A program made the translations under genes and the position numbers. The notes beneath the pieces were generated by a model, which worked only from the letters and a program-made list of their open reading frames with translations, was not told the origin of the DNA and made no database searches. A DNA stretch of 64,000 nt from Castor canadensis (Eukaryota > Chordata > Mammalia > Rodentia > Castoridae), in contig NC_133393.1 of the NCBI RefSeq assembly GCF_047511655.1, positions 155,449,779 through 155,513,778 on the forward strand. Direction: 5' to 3'. Positions 23,432 through 34,345 of this stretch are shown here, one piece after another. Position 1 is the stretch's first letter. Each line of letters opens with the position of its first letter.

Positions 23432-23622
23432 GGAATTGGCACCAGTGGCTCACCCCTGTAATCCCAGCTACTCAGGAGGCAGAGGTCAGGAGGATTGTGG
23501 TCAGGCAAATAGTTCTCAAGACCTTATCTTGAAAAAACCCATCACAAGAAAGGGCTGGCCGAGTGGCTCAAAGTAAAGGCCCTGAGCTCAAACCCCAGTA
23601 CCACAAAAAAAAAAAAGAATAG
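23432..23622 (+). mobile_element. B1-ID composite SINE
   Basis: B1 unit with GGCACCAGTGGCTCACCCC, the linker ...AAAACCCATCACAAGAAAGG, a shortened ID-like unit and a 12-base A tail. Confidence 0.85.
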
Positions 23623-23811
23623 GGATTTGCCAAACTACAAGCCACAGCCCCAATCCAGGCAGCTGCCTGCTTTTGTAAATAAAGCTTTCCTGGCCCACAG
23701 CCACGGCCATTTGTTGACACACCGTCTGCGGCTGCTTGTGAGCTCGCTCAAGCAACTGGGGCCAAACTGGATGGCCCACGTAGCCTACAATGTCTCCTGG
23801 GCCCTTGCGGG

Positions 23812-23900
23812 TATTTTTTCTTTCTTGAGACAGGGTCTCCTTATGGAACAGTCAGTCTTCTGGCCTTGGCCTCCAGAGTGTTGGGATAGAGACTTTCAGC
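23812..23900 (-). mobile_element. B1 SINE, old
   Basis: Antisense B1 with TTGAGACAGGGTCTCC and GAGTGTTGGGATAGAGA; diverged. Confidence 0.6.
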
Positions 23901-25614
23901 TTGCTGGGAGTAAAGTAACGTTGTTAGAGTAACAAAAATTACTTGAAATCAGGTCAGAATGGTTACAAGTTTTATGACTACAGCTAAATTGTGCAATCTG
24001 ACAACAGCAAAGGAAAAAGTCACAGAGCCTCTGCAAGATCCTTGCCAGCTCCTCATCTCTGACTGGGAAGCCGAGAAGCCTGCAGGCCAAGGCTCTGACA
24101 CTCCTCTGCAGATCAGAAGTGGCTGTTTCTGAACTGGGTGACAGGATTGTCATTTGTTTCCTATGCAGACACATTGAGATTCCTCCACACAAAAACCTGC
24201 AAGCCGTTAGCTTTATGGAGTCTCACTGTTTATGTGCCTTTGCCATGCTAAAGGGGCATGAATGAAACCCTGACAGCACCCATTAGCGGGATATTTGACA
24301 GAGGGGTGGCTTTCACACTGGGATTGTGTAGGGTAAGTAGGTTGTCTACAGCTTCCTTGAACCCCATGGTTTCAAACCTACATTCCTGCAGGGAAAAGGA
24401 AAGGCGCTTTAGGCAGCTCTCAGAATCTATCGCTGGCAGCCCCTCCACCCTCTCCGTCTTCTCACGCAGTGATGCCCCCGAAACCCCACCACTGCAATGC
24501 TGCCATCTTCCTGTCCCAATTAGAGGGATCATGAGTCTGGAGCCAAGTGCCTGGCCCTCCTAATACAAGGACACTGTCTGACCCCACTGCCCAGCAAGGA
24601 GCGGCGAGCTTCCTTCACCCACTGGAATCGAAACGTCCATTCAGTGGGCAGGGGGAGGCTCTGCAGAATGGGGACGAAAGGGAACAGGAGACTGATTAGG
24701 AGTCTGCCCCAGAGAGACTGCAGCGGGAACAAGACAAACATTAAAAACAAAAACAAACAAAATGTGAGACACAGTAGAAAGAAATGCCAAGCAGGGAGTT
24801 TTAAACAGAGTTATCTCAGAAGATTAAAAGAAGACCAGTGGAGGGGAAGGTACATGGTGAGCCCTGGTGAAGGACACTGGGCTTGAAGGAGGCTGAGGCA
24901 GAGCACGGGGAAATGGGAGGAAACCATCTCCCATCTCAGGCAGAGAGCCAGCGTGAGCTGCTGGGAAGGCCGGGATCAAGGGCATCCCCCAGGGCTCAAA
25001 TGAATGGGGATCAAGTGCAGTGAAGGAGGGAGCAGGCAGGCCAGGCCTTGGGACAAGAAAGCCATTCAGCCAGAAGGCAGGGTGCAGGACACATACCCCA
25101 GGGAAGTGGGAGCCGTGCCACCACCAGGAGGGAGCGTCAGACATCAACAGGAGCACGTGGACTGAACAGGGCAAGCTTTGGGAGCTTTCCAGACTTCCAG
25201 TCCTGATAACCTAGGGTCCAACCACCAGAACTGCACTCTGTGGGAATGAAACAGTGAGTCGGGTCCACAGCGAAGAGCAGCAAACTCCCGCCTCAAGGCA
25301 GGGGTCATTTGAACTGTCTGTGGCACACAGAGCAGAACCGGGTTCAGTTCCAACGGAGAGGAGGTAGGAGGTAAGAGAGAGCTGGAGAATGGAGAGTCCC
25401 CCGCCCCGCGCCCTCCAAGAGAAGCCAGCTCAGGCCAGCTGAGTCGGATGTGAGATGCTGGTTTAGAACCAATGCTCACTAGAAACCAGGACAGATGATA
25501 AAGAGGACGAGACGTGTGCATGGTGCCAGTCACTGACATCACAAAGTAGGGACAAGACTGCACAGGCTGAGCCTCCTTCTGGAACCCAGTGAAAACTAAA
25601 CAAACTTGTGCTAC
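23901..25614. other. CERK intron 1, unique sequence
   Basis: No gene or repeat family recognised. CACCAGGAGG words near 25115 only partly match the CTCF core. Confidence 0.45.
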
Positions 25615-25668
25615 CTTTTTGGGGGGGGTGCTAAGCAAGCACCCACACTGAGTTACATCTCCAGCCCT
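25615..25668 (-). mobile_element. ID-like SINE fragment
   Basis: Antisense piece: GTGCTAAGCAAGCACCCACACTGAG and ATCTCCAGCCC. Confidence 0.55.
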
Positions 25669-25689
25669 TCCTCCTGCTCTTGATTACTT

Positions 25690-26020
25690 GCTTTTAGTTC
25701 ACTTTAAAAATCATCAATTTTAGAGTAAGGTAACAACTCGAAGTGTGGCAGTTGCAGTTGATGAAGCTTGACTGCGCACTTAGAGAGCACTGATTACCTC
25801 TCAACCTCCTCTTTCCCTTTGCCCACACCACAACCCACAGGCACCTAAATCCTATCCTTGGAGAGGCTGGTTTGAGAAGCACCCTCCTGTCTTCATGTGC
25901 GGCCACTTCTGAATAAATTATCTCTTTTGTACAACTCATCATTTCAGTGATTGACATACCGTGTGGTGGGCAAAACAGCCTGGCATGGCAACACTTTATC
26001 CAAGAACAACTCATGAAATA
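25690..26020 (+). mobile_element. Possible old LTR fragment
   Basis: Ends with an AATAAATTATCTCTTTTG polyadenylation-like segment and a GTGTGGTGGGCAAAACA end, as in ERVL-class LTRs. The family was not identified. Confidence 0.3.
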
Positions 26021-26269
26021 ATGCTCAAAAGGCAGAAACCAACTCTATTTTCTAGAACACTTTCCTATGCAAAAGTCTAGATTGTTAGAGGAAAAAAATA
26101 AATTAGATGAGAGAGTGCAAAGTAAAAAAATATTAATAGCATCTTGATAAACACAGAAAATGCCTCTTCGAGGTCATTCTCAACCTCTTGGAGATGACAC
26201 TTTCACCTCTGAAAGTGTCTTTCTATTCTAATAAACTTAAAAGAAAATATATCTTCAAAAGTATGAGGA

Positions 26270-26517
26270 CGGGGCAAGGTGGCTCACACCTGCAATCCCA
26301 GCTACTTGGGGCAGAGATCAGGAGGACTGTGGTTTGAGGATGGCCCAAACAAAACGATATTAAGAATCATGTCAACCAATAAGCCAGGCATGGTGGTGTA
26401 TAGCTGTCACCTGAGCTATGAGGGAAGTATAAATAGAAGAATCATGTCCAGGCTGGCCTGGACAAAAACCACCAGACCCTATTCAAAAAATAACTAAAGT
26501 GAAAATAAATAAATAAC
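26270..26517 (+). mobile_element. B1-B1 part of a trimeric SINE
   Basis: Two B1 units (26275-26385 and 26388-26490) ending in AAATAACTAAAGTGAAAA. The matching ID-like part appears after the next SINE at 26711-26806, so this trimer was probably split by an insertion. Confidence 0.7.
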
Positions 26518-26518
26518 G

Positions 26519-26700
26519 TGCCAGGCACCAGTGGCTCACGCCTGTAATCCCAGCTACTCAGGAGGCAGAGATCAGGAGGATCATGGTTCCAAGCCAGCCC
26601 GGGCAAATAGTTTGTGAGACCCTATCTTGAAAAACCCTTCATAAAGAGGGCTGGTGGAGTGGCTCAAGGTGGAGGCCCTAAATTCAAATCCCAGTACAAA
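26519..26700 (+). mobile_element. B1-ID composite SINE nested in a trimer
   Basis: Complete composite with GCCAGGCACCAGTGGCTCACG start and GTACAAAAAAAA end. It lies between the B1-B1 and ID parts of an older trimer; TAAAGTGAAAA on the left and TAAAGCAAAAA on the right look like the target duplication. Confidence 0.75.
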
Positions 26701-26710
26701 AAAAACCCTA

Positions 26711-26806
26711 AAGCAAAAAGAGCTAGGGTTGTGGCTCACGTAGTAGAGCACCCGCCTATCAAGTGTAGTAAGGCCCTGAGCTCAAACCCCAGTACCCCAC
26801 ACACAA
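26711..26806 (+). mobile_element. ID-like part of the split trimer
   Basis: GTGGCTCACGTAGTAGAGCA and GAGCTCAAACCCCAGTACC with a CA-rich tail. Confidence 0.75.
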
Positions 26807-26964
26807 AACTATGAATAGTCCTTAAACACTAATGTTTGAATTTCCTTAGAACAGATGACAAAAAAAGGATTTAAGGGCACCACACTGCTTTGCATCACCA
26901 CTTTGTCTCTTCTCTTCATGGTGTCCTGATAAATCTTTGCTTTCTCCTGAAACAGAATGGGGTT

Positions 26965-27047
26965 TAAGGGGCTGAAGGTGAAGCTCAGTGGTAGAGCATG
27001 TGGGTGGCCTGTGCAAGGCTCTAGGTTCACCATGAGCACCACAGAAC
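26965..27047 (+). mobile_element. ID-like SINE monomer, old
   Basis: GTGAAGCTCAGTGGTAGAGC with a degenerate second box. Confidence 0.6.
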
Positions 27048-27056
27048 AAAAGAGTG

Positions 27057-27268
27057 AACCTGGTGCTGGTGGTTCATGCCTGTAAATCCCAGCTACTTGG
27101 AAGGCTGTGATCAGGAGGACTGAGGTTCAAGACCAGCCTGGACAAATAGTTCATGAGAACCCATCTCCAAAAAAACCAGAGCAAAGTGGACTACAGGTGT
27201 GGCTCAAGCAGCAGAGTGCCTGTTTTGCGAGGGCAAAGCCCTGAGTTCAAACTCCAAAACAAAAGTCT
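27057..27268 (+). mobile_element. B1-ID composite SINE
   Basis: GTGCTGGTGGTTCATGCCTG start, CCCATCTCCAAAAAAACCAG linker and a GAGTTCAAACTCC box. Confidence 0.8.
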
Positions 27269-27269
27269 T

Positions 27270-27725
27270 CATAAAGTTGATGTAATAAAACATTCACGTA
27301 ATATAACAAAAACCCAGGGCCTTTATTCATACAGCTGGAAACTGCAAATGCCCAAAATCCACGGACAGGTGAAAGGGTAAACTAGTACAATCACACATGC
27401 AGCAGCACTGTGTAACCAAAAAGAACAAACCACTGACACACCGCTTAAAGTTAGTAAGAGAGCTGGTGGAGTGGCTCAAGTGGTTGAGAGCCTGCTTAGC
27501 GGCTGTAAGTTCAAACCCCAGTACCACCCAACCAACCAACAAACAAATAAACAAAAACGTTAAGAGATACAGCATCCTGGCACAGAGAGTGTCACCACAT
27601 GGCTGCAGAGTGAAACCACCCTTGGACAGACCTACCCAGGGCATGGGGAAGGTTCCGGGGTGTGGCTCTATTCCGTATCTTGAGCTGGGCGATGCTTACA
27701 CAGGTGCACAGTTATCAAAACTCAT
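27270..27725 (+). mobile_element. Ancient L1 fragment
   Basis: Diverged L1-like sequence (CTGGAAACTGCAAATGCCCAAAAT... and GCTGGGCGATGCTTACACAGG) interrupted by an ID-like SINE. Confidence 0.45.
27462..27556 (+). mobile_element. ID-like SINE monomer
   Basis: GGAGTGGCTCAAGTGGTTGAG, AAGTTCAAACCCCAGTACC and an (AAAC)n-like tail. Confidence 0.8.
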
Positions 27726-27954
27726 CGAACTGTGCTCTTAAATACGGGGATCTTATTGCAGGAAAATTAGACTTCATAAAGCTGCTCTTTAAAAACCATG
27801 CTTTACAAGAGTACTCTGTAACATGGAGACTATTCTACAGCATATTCCCCAGCTTTTCTTTCATGCACATTTACATATGGCGAAATACCAAGTATTTAAT
27901 CATTTGGTAAGTGTTAAGACTAAGAGTGGCTTTTTTTTTTTGTTTTCCACATTT

Positions 27955-28048
27955 TATTTTTTTTTTTTTTAGTGCTGGTGATCCAGCCCAGGGCCTGCTG
28001 CATGCCAGGCAAGCTCTCTACCACTGAGTTCTCCATTCCATTTTCAGC
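27955..28048 (-). mobile_element. ID SINE monomer
   Basis: Antisense unit with a T-run at left, GCCAGGCAAGCTCTCTACCACTGAG and CAGCCCC. Confidence 0.75.
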
Positions 28049-29942
28049 CCCGTGATTTTTGTAAGCAGAAAAACAAATTTTTTTTTAAGTATCTTAAGTG
28101 TATTTCACAGGCACTGGTGTGGTGTGCTGGGGACACACTACAAGACAGCAGTGACCTGCCCAGGAGCTCCAGGCCAGCTTTGAGGCTCCCAGATGGGGGC
28201 TGGTAGAAGGCAGGGGAGGGTCTTCCCACAAAGGTGGAGCCTGGACAGTGACCCCCACACCTCCCTTGAACCCCTCGACACACAAACTGAGGTGCAAACC
28301 TACTAGTCCCCACTCTAAAAGAAAAGCAGTCTATTTCAATGTCGTTTTCTGCAGCTGGGGGAGCAGCCCAGCCATCATTTCAGTTAGCTTCAAGTTCAAC
28401 TAGTGACCCACACTGAGAAGCTGCCCCTTTCCCCTTGGGTTTCCTGTTTTCAGTCTGCCCTACTTCCGACCAACCGGGCTGTGGCTCAGAGGAGTACTTG
28501 CTGGCTCAGCTTCCTGTGGCACAGAACCCCCAGGGCCAGAAACTCCACCCTCCCACCCTAGTATCTGGTCCTAACTTCTGTTGCTGGGCACTTGACCACT
28601 CTCCTAGCATGGTGATCCCGCCACAGGGAAACTATGTGCCTGGGTTCAGAGGCCTCCCTGCTGTGCACCATGTGCCCCAGAGCAAGCAATTCACAGCTTC
28701 CAGTTTTCATGTCTGAAGGCAGGAGGAAATGAAGGAGCAGATGAAATAATCCAGTGGCCTGTCAACAGCTCTGAGCACAGTGGCTCTCCTGTCCCTGGAG
28801 TTGCAGGACTATCTTCTGCCTCCTCTCACGCCTCCTCCTAACACCTGTTTTTGCACACTTCTCACCCTCTGATTGCTCCCCACCCAGGCAATCCAGGTAT
28901 ACACAAGTACCTGGGGAGCGGCAGGGCCTGGAAGTGCAGCTGGCCAACTGAATTAAATATCCAGTGAACCAATCAGAGTCTATTCTACTGACCCCACCAC
29001 CAACAGGGAGCACACCCTGACCTAACTTGCACCTGATGCCTTTTGGGGGCTGCAAAGTCAGGAGAGAAAACAGATGGTGCACTGTGCCCGGACCCACTCT
29101 TTCTGAACTTGGTTTTGTTTTTACATGAGTTGGAGTGAGCAGGCTGCTTACAGAGGCAGCCCACCAGCCCAGATCAGGCAGTCAGGGCCCCACAACCAGG
29201 GCCTGACAGCCCAGCTTTCTCTGGGAAGGACAGATCTCTTGGCACGCCAGTCGGATTGCTCCACACCAACCTACGCAGAGGCGCCTGCATGCTTAGTAGG
29301 ACTGAAGCAATAACCACTCCCGGAAAGAGCAGGGCAGCTGTGGAAGCACTGGCCAACAAAAACAAGCAGACTAAAAGTAGACGCTACCACTACACCAAAC
29401 CCAGAATTTGGGGACCAGAAACCATAATAGTTGCTGGCTGAGCATGCCAACACTGACAACAGGCAATGAGTGATGCCCCACTCACACATCCCCTCTGGAT
29501 GGGGTCTCTCCACATCCACACGGCCTCCCAGACCTGAAGGAACCATGCTGCCCAGGGGTTACAAATGCAGCAGCTGGAGTTGGGCCCACTGATCCTCACA
29601 CCCCCAGGTTCAGTCTCTTTCTAAGACTGAGGAAGCAGCCACCAGGAGTCCATTGGGTCTGTGTGACACAGAATGGAGGCACTCTGTGAAACACATGTGT
29701 GGAGTGCTTGGGGTGCTTAGAGGCCTTAAGGTGACATTTGAGGCTGGACATTATACCACAGGAGACACCAGCCACTCAGCCAAGACAGCTCTCTAAAGAC
29801 AACACTGCTGGTGGCTCCACAGCCAGAAACCAATTGCTGGTCATGCATCTGAGGCCACCCCTTGACCTCCCCACCATGTTCAGCTCAGTCCTCAGAGAGC
29901 ACCCACAGGCTCCGACTGCCCACAGGGTGTTTAAAAGGCAAC
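28049..29942. other. CERK intron 1, unique sequence
   Basis: No gene or known repeat recognised. Confidence 0.45.
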
Positions 29943-30030
29943 CTGGCTGGTGGAATGCCTAGCGGAGTGCTTGCCTAACATAGGTGAGGCCTGGGGTTCC
30001 ACCACAAAAATAAGAATAAAAACAAATAAA
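29943..30030 (+). mobile_element. ID-like SINE monomer
   Basis: GCTGGTGGAATGCCTAGCGG with a degenerate second box and an A-rich tail. Confidence 0.6.
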
Positions 30031-30269
30031 TGCAAGGCACCCCAAACTCAGCACGTCATCCACCAGAGTCCTGACTTCCAACACTCCCACCCCATTTAAA
30101 AAAAAAAAAAAAATCCCTGCTCCTCCCACAGGCAGCAAACCCCTCTACACAAACCTTACCCACCACCATCATTCCTGCCTGGACTGGGCCAAGGGTCTCC
30201 CAGCTGCTCTGTTTTGCTCCTTTTCCATCTGACCTTCTTGTAAAGCTCACGGAGATCTTTTGAAAAATT

Positions 30270-30690
30270 TAAGTTGGATACAACCTTCCAGGCGCATTCA
30301 TCCCATTCACAGTAGAGGCCAAGCCCCACCTGGCCTACAAAGCTACAGAGGACCTAGGCCTCATTTTCCTACCCAACCCCATCACCTGCACTTCTGCCAC
30401 ACTGGCCCCATGGGCTCTCAGGGCCTTTGTACTTGCTGTTCTTCCTGCTTGCATGGATCTCCCTGACGTGCACACCACCCAATCTCTCTAGTCAAATGTT
30501 ACTGTGTGAGGACTGCGCAGACCACCCTGTACCAGACAGTGACAGTCCTGGGGGGGCATTTCCTCTCAGGCCCTTGTCCATTGGACAGTCTTGTCCTAAT
30601 GTGTTCCTCCGTGCCTCTTTAATGGAAAATGGCCCATTAGAACAGGTCTTCGTCACATACACTGAACTAGGCTAGGACCCTGCCTGGCTC
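30270..30690 (+). repeat. L2 relic
   Basis: Follows the L2 3' order: CTTTGTACTTGCTGTTCTTCC, GCTTGCATGGATCTCC, AGTCAAATGTTACTGTG, then ACCACCCTGT. Confidence 0.55.
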
Positions 30691-30721
30691 ATCCCCAGCA
30701 GGCATTCCATAAGAACCTGCA

Positions 30722-30892
30722 GAGACTGGGGGCATGGTCAGTGGTGGGTTCAAGTTCCGGCACCAAAAACCAGAAAAGACAGTGGGGTGTGGTGGTGGTG
30801 GTGGTGCATGCATGCAGGTAATCCTAGCACTAAGGCAGCTCGGACCAGATTGTGAGTTCAAAGCCAGCTTCAGCTACACAGTGAGACCATGG
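30722..30892 (+). mobile_element. Degenerate ID then B1 SINE
   Basis: A broken ID-like unit to about 30780, then a B1 unit containing a (GGT)n expansion (30789-30805) and GGTAATCCTAGCACTAAGGC. Confidence 0.6.
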
Positions 30893-30906
30893 GGGGGGGG
30901 GGCGCG

Positions 30907-30941
<35 letters not shown>
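30891..30941 (+). repeat. Poly-G and (GA)n microsatellite
   Basis: Twelve G at 30891-30902, then about 15 GA units at 30912-30941, in the tail of the B1 element. Confidence 0.95.
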
Positions 30942-30944
<3 letters not shown>

Positions 30945-31500
30945 AAAAACATGAATGAAATTGTACACACCTACACTTGCCAGCCCTGGGTTCCTCTGCC
31001 TTAACACTCCCCCCTCCCTCTGTGTCCAAACACTTTCCTCTGTAATCCTCCCCCTTCTTTCCTTTGGAGGATCAGATGAGGATCGAATGACATCTCCTTT
31101 ACAAGCCGCTGCCAATCCCTCTGCCACCAGACATCTCTGCCAAAGAGCCTCAAAAAGCTTGGTCTATGTGTCCTTGTCCCACCTCAGTCACCACACCAGG
31201 GCCTCCAGGGTGGAGCTCCTCTTTCCCATGTTTATCTAAATTGCTCTTCTCCAAATCCCGATGGCGTCTGGAGGGCATGTGATCATCTGTTGCTCCCCAA
31301 ACCAGCCCGCACCCCTAATCAGGGATTTGGTCCCACAGAGGGTCCAGAGTCCCCTTCAGCTTCATCGCCAGAGGTAGTCCAGCACTGCAGGACGCCTCTG
31401 TTTTTAGGGACCCTGTAAAGAGAAGCATGTGTCCTTGGATTGAACTGAGATGAGAGGAGGTGCTTGATTCCCCCCCCAAAAAAATCCATCCATAATCGAT
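30942..31500. other. CERK intron 1, unique sequence
   Basis: Nothing recognised before the CpG island begins. The island itself contains a C-run at about 31717-31727. Confidence 0.45.
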
Positions 31501-31903
31501 CTCATTCATGTGTACTGCCATCCAGGCGATAGCTCCCAGCCACTCACCTCCTCTCCGGGTCCAAACCGCCCACTGAGGGCTGTGGGCGCCTGCCCTTCCC
31601 CTCCCCCTCCAGCACCTCCTCAAGGCTCTTTGTCATCCCGGTCCCTGGAGTGCCTATGCTCTCAGCACCGGGACCTTTCCCGTCCAGCTGGCTCCGCGCC
31701 ACCGCTCTCGCCTCCCCCCCCCCCCCGCCGACCCGGTCCTGGCGACTCGGGTCCCCGACCCCTTGGGTCTCCCCATTCCAGTCCCCCCCCACGCCCGCCC
31801 TCCTCCCATCTCGGCCTCCCCGGCCTGCCTGGTGCATCCGGGCGGCGCAGCCCTCGGGCAGACGCAGCACCAGACCCCGCCAGCCCCGGACGGCGACACT
31901 CAC

Positions 31904-32045
31904 CCGCGCCGGGCGCGCCGGGCCCGGGCCCCGGGCTCCGCCACCAGCGCAGCAGCGCCCGCGCGGGCTCCAGGCTCACGGCGCAGCGCTGCTGCTTCAC
32001 CCACAGCACGGAGCGCAGCGGCTCCGCCGCCCCCATCGCCCCCAT
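31904..32045 (-). CDS. CERK: CERK coding exon 1 (start codon, N-terminus, start of PH domain)
   Basis: Encodes residues 1-47 plus the first base of codon 48. Ceramide kinase phosphorylates ceramide with ATP to ceramide-1-phosphate on Golgi and other membranes. The product opens MGAMGAAEPLRSVLWVKQQ and ends ARALLRWWRSPG...GAPGA, nearly identical to human CERK, which has Thr at residue 4 and Gln at residue 11. The start ATG is the complement of 32043-32045. The MGAMGA start has Gly2 and Ala6, compatible with an N-myristoylation motif (inference). The exon ends GCG-G before donor GTGAGT (complement of 31898-31903). The shared codon G|AT gives Asp48 with exon 2. The exon lies in a CpG island, and the open frames on the opposite strand are GC-rich shadows. 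Confidence 0.97.
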
Positions 32046-32239
32046 GGCCGCGTCCGCCCGGCGGGGGGCGCGCGGACGCCGGGGGACGCGGGACCGTTAG
32101 CGGCCCCGGCAGCTGGCCCGGTCGGCGGCGGCGCGGGGAGGCGGGAGCGGGAGGCGGCGCTGCGTCACCCCGTACGCAGGGCGGCAGGGACCCGGGGGAG
32201 CCGGAGAGGGAGGAACGAGGAGGGGGATGGTTGCGAGGC

Positions 32240-32470
32240 CGGGGGGCGGCTAGTGCCTGGGCCGGGGAGGGGGCGTGGGCGGGAGGATCGAAGAAGAGGC
32301 AGGAGGGGACTGAGAAGGGGGACAAAGGAGAGGGCCGGGTGTTTGGGGTGGGGGGACAGAGGAAGGGGCAAAGGGCTCGAGGGAGGGCTGAGGTGGGGAG
32401 TAGAGGAAAGGGCCTGAGCCGGAAAGAGGGGGTCAGAGGAGGGGTCCGGGGAGGGGGCCTGGGCCGGCCA
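32240..32470 (+). repeat. G/A-rich strand-skewed tract upstream of CERK
   Basis: Plus strand is strongly purine-rich with many GGGG runs, immediately upstream of the CERK promoter. Confidence 0.8.
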
Positions 32471-32899
32471 GAGCGGCCCAGTGAGCCGCGCGCCGAGGCT
32501 GCGGGTGCCCTCCAGCTGGGTGCCCGGGTCCAGCGCTCGCGGCCCGCAGGGGAGGGGCGCAGTGACAGGCCAGGTCACCGCGGCGCAGAAATGCTGGGCC
32601 CAGCGGTTGTGCGCAGGCCGCGGGAGGCAGGCGGCCTGGCGGTGGGCGCCCACGGGAGGCGTGACCTTGGGCGTAGGTCTCCTATTGGGATCCCTCTCCT
32701 GTAGCTGGGGAGAACCCTGCCGGTTGGCCCGGGCAGGCAGGAGAGAGTCGCTGAAGGAAGAGGTGTCCTTCAGGACAGAGTATCTGGGTTTGTGGAGGGC
32801 TTGAGGGGCCTGCAGCCACCAGGGAGACAGAGGAGGGGTGTCAGACACCAGACCCCTTCCCTCCGTGGAATATGAGTTGCTGTGCGTTTGCAGAGGCCC

Positions 32900-33120
32900 C
32901 AGATTCTTCTTCCTGAACACCTTCCAGCTGAACATCTCTTCCTCAGGGAGGTCTCCCTGACCTCCCAGCCAAAGGGACTCCCCAACACTAGACACAAGGA
33001 TTCAGCCCTACCCTCAAAGTATGTCCACCCCACTCTAGACAAATTCCATGGCACTTGGTTGTTCATCACTGGCTCCCCAGGGTCTAAAACATTCCTTGAA
33101 CATAGTAAGCATTCAAATGT
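32900..33120 (+). repeat. L2 relic
   Basis: GGGAGGTCTCCCTGACCTCCC, then CACTGGCTCCCCAGGGTCTAAAACA and AGTAAGCATTCAAATGTTGC, as in L2 3' ends. Confidence 0.65.
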
Positions 33121-33124
33121 TGCT

Positions 33125-33260
33125 TAACTGGACACTTCTATCCCTAGCTTATGAGTGCAGAGTCTGCAACTCAGAAAGACTGAGTAACTTGTATAAGAGC
33201 ACAAGGCTCCTACATGAACAGCCAAGACTCATGACAGGGTTTGACTTCACAATGGCTGGA
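33125..33260 (-). repeat. MIR relic
   Basis: Antisense MIR: CAACTCAGAAAGACTGAGTAACTTGTATAAGAGCACA.. resembles the reverse consensus. Confidence 0.55.
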
Positions 33261-34040
33261 GAGCCACCTGCCCCGCTCCAAGCTCTCCCTGTCCAACCCT
33301 ACTGCTGCAGACTGACATAGGACTGGTCAGGTCCATGTGGCCTTGCTGCTGTGCCTGGCACTGGATGGCTAATGTACAGGTCTGATCTTGCCAGCTCCCT
33401 GTGACTGTCAATGGCAGAAACAGCTATGAATCACTGCTCCCTTGGAGCCCAGCCCTGGCCCAGGCTCCTGCAACTTGGATTGAGCCAGGCAGCGTCTTAG
33501 CCCCTCCCTTGGGCAAGTTGGATCTGATCAAGCACAGTGGGTGGATGCAGCAAGCCTGCTCTGCTTCCCTGCCCACACCCACACCCCCCACACACACACA
33601 CTGGGGCTTGGGGAATGTGGACTTGAAACTTCTTTGGAAATTCCATGTTATCTTGAGGTGAGTGCTGTTGTCACCACACCTGTTGCCAAGAAAGGGCAGT
33701 GTGGGCTGGGCCTCAGAATGCCAGCCTCCCTGCTGGAGGCCTCTTCCTCTGGACTCCCTGCTGTCAGGGTCCTTCTGTCCTTCCATGTTTGTGTCCTACA
33801 GATGCCCCACCTTGGCCATAGAATACTGTAGCCAGATGGTGCCCCAGAGGGGACTCAGTGCTGCCCAGCTCTCAGGGAGCTTCCTGCAGGGAGCCAGCCA
33901 CATCTGTCACAAAACATTAGTAGGTTCATGGGTGCCATGCTGGCATGAGGAACCTAAGGAAGGACCCACTCTTCTTCACCCAGTGGACTCACAGCCCAGT
34001 GGTGAGGCCCAGGGTCTCTCAGTGGCTGCTATGAGCCTAA
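33261..34040. other. Intergenic, unique
   Basis: A short (CA)n at 33589-33600; otherwise nothing recognised. Confidence 0.45.
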
Positions 34041-34345
34041 CAACATCCTCCCAAAATTCACATGTGAAGCCCTAAGTCCCACAACCTCAGAAAGTGGCTT
34101 CTTTAGAGACAGAGCCTTTAAGGAGGTGATTGAGGCCATTAGGGTGGGTCCTAATCCCGCTAGACTGGGTCCTTATCAGATGCAAAAATTTGAACACATA
34201 GACAACAGAACCTGTGTACACAGGGGGATGACCCTGTGAAGAAGCAAGAGAGTGGCTATCTGCAAGCCTCAGGGGACACTAACCCTTCTGTCATCTTGGT
34301 CTTTGACTTCCAGTCTCTGTGAACTAGAACCAGGAAGCAAGGCCA
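34041..34345 (+). mobile_element. MaLR (MLT1-like) LTR
   Basis: CCCAAAATTCACATGTGAAG, TTTAGAGACAGAGCC, GAGGCCATTAGGGTGGGTCCTAATCC, and ...TTCTGTCATCTTGGTCTTTGACTTCCAG match the usual MaLR LTR order. Confidence 0.65.

Larger units (their letters stand above)
1..32170 (-). other. CERK: CERK gene, 5' portion (transcription unit span)
   Basis: Five exons on the minus strand join without frame breaks to encode the first 189 residues of ceramide kinase. The gene enters the window at its promoter near 32.1 kb and leaves at position 1. Coding exon lengths are 142, 114, 123, 126 and 64 bases. Residue numbering matches the human protein as I remember it, with no insertion or deletion. The exon carrying the GGDG catalytic motif was not found in 1-1667, so it lies further left. 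Introns are about 23.4 kb (1), 0.49 kb (2), 4.9 kb (3) and 0.93 kb (4). The right limit is an estimate, because the transcription start is not visible. Confidence 0.95.
31500..32720. promoter_or_regulatory. CERK: CpG island and CERK promoter
   Basis: Dense CpG and GC-rich sequence covering exon 1 and upstream DNA, with no TATA box at a suitable place. Candidate elements upstream of the minus-strand ATG are a GC box GGGAGGCGGG at 32136-32145, a CRE-like TGCGTCAC at 32161-32168, and GGGCGG at 32179-32184. Transcription probably starts at several points between about 32,050 and 32,200. All three reading frames stay open for long stretches (for example 31763-32704 plus) because stop codons are rare in such sequence; these are not genes. 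Confidence 0.85.

Noticed and set aside
31763-32704. 313-codon open frame on the plus strand and other long frames over CERK exon 1
   Set aside because: They arise from a CpG island with few stop codons, run antisense to the proven exon, and have low-complexity Arg/Gly/Pro composition.
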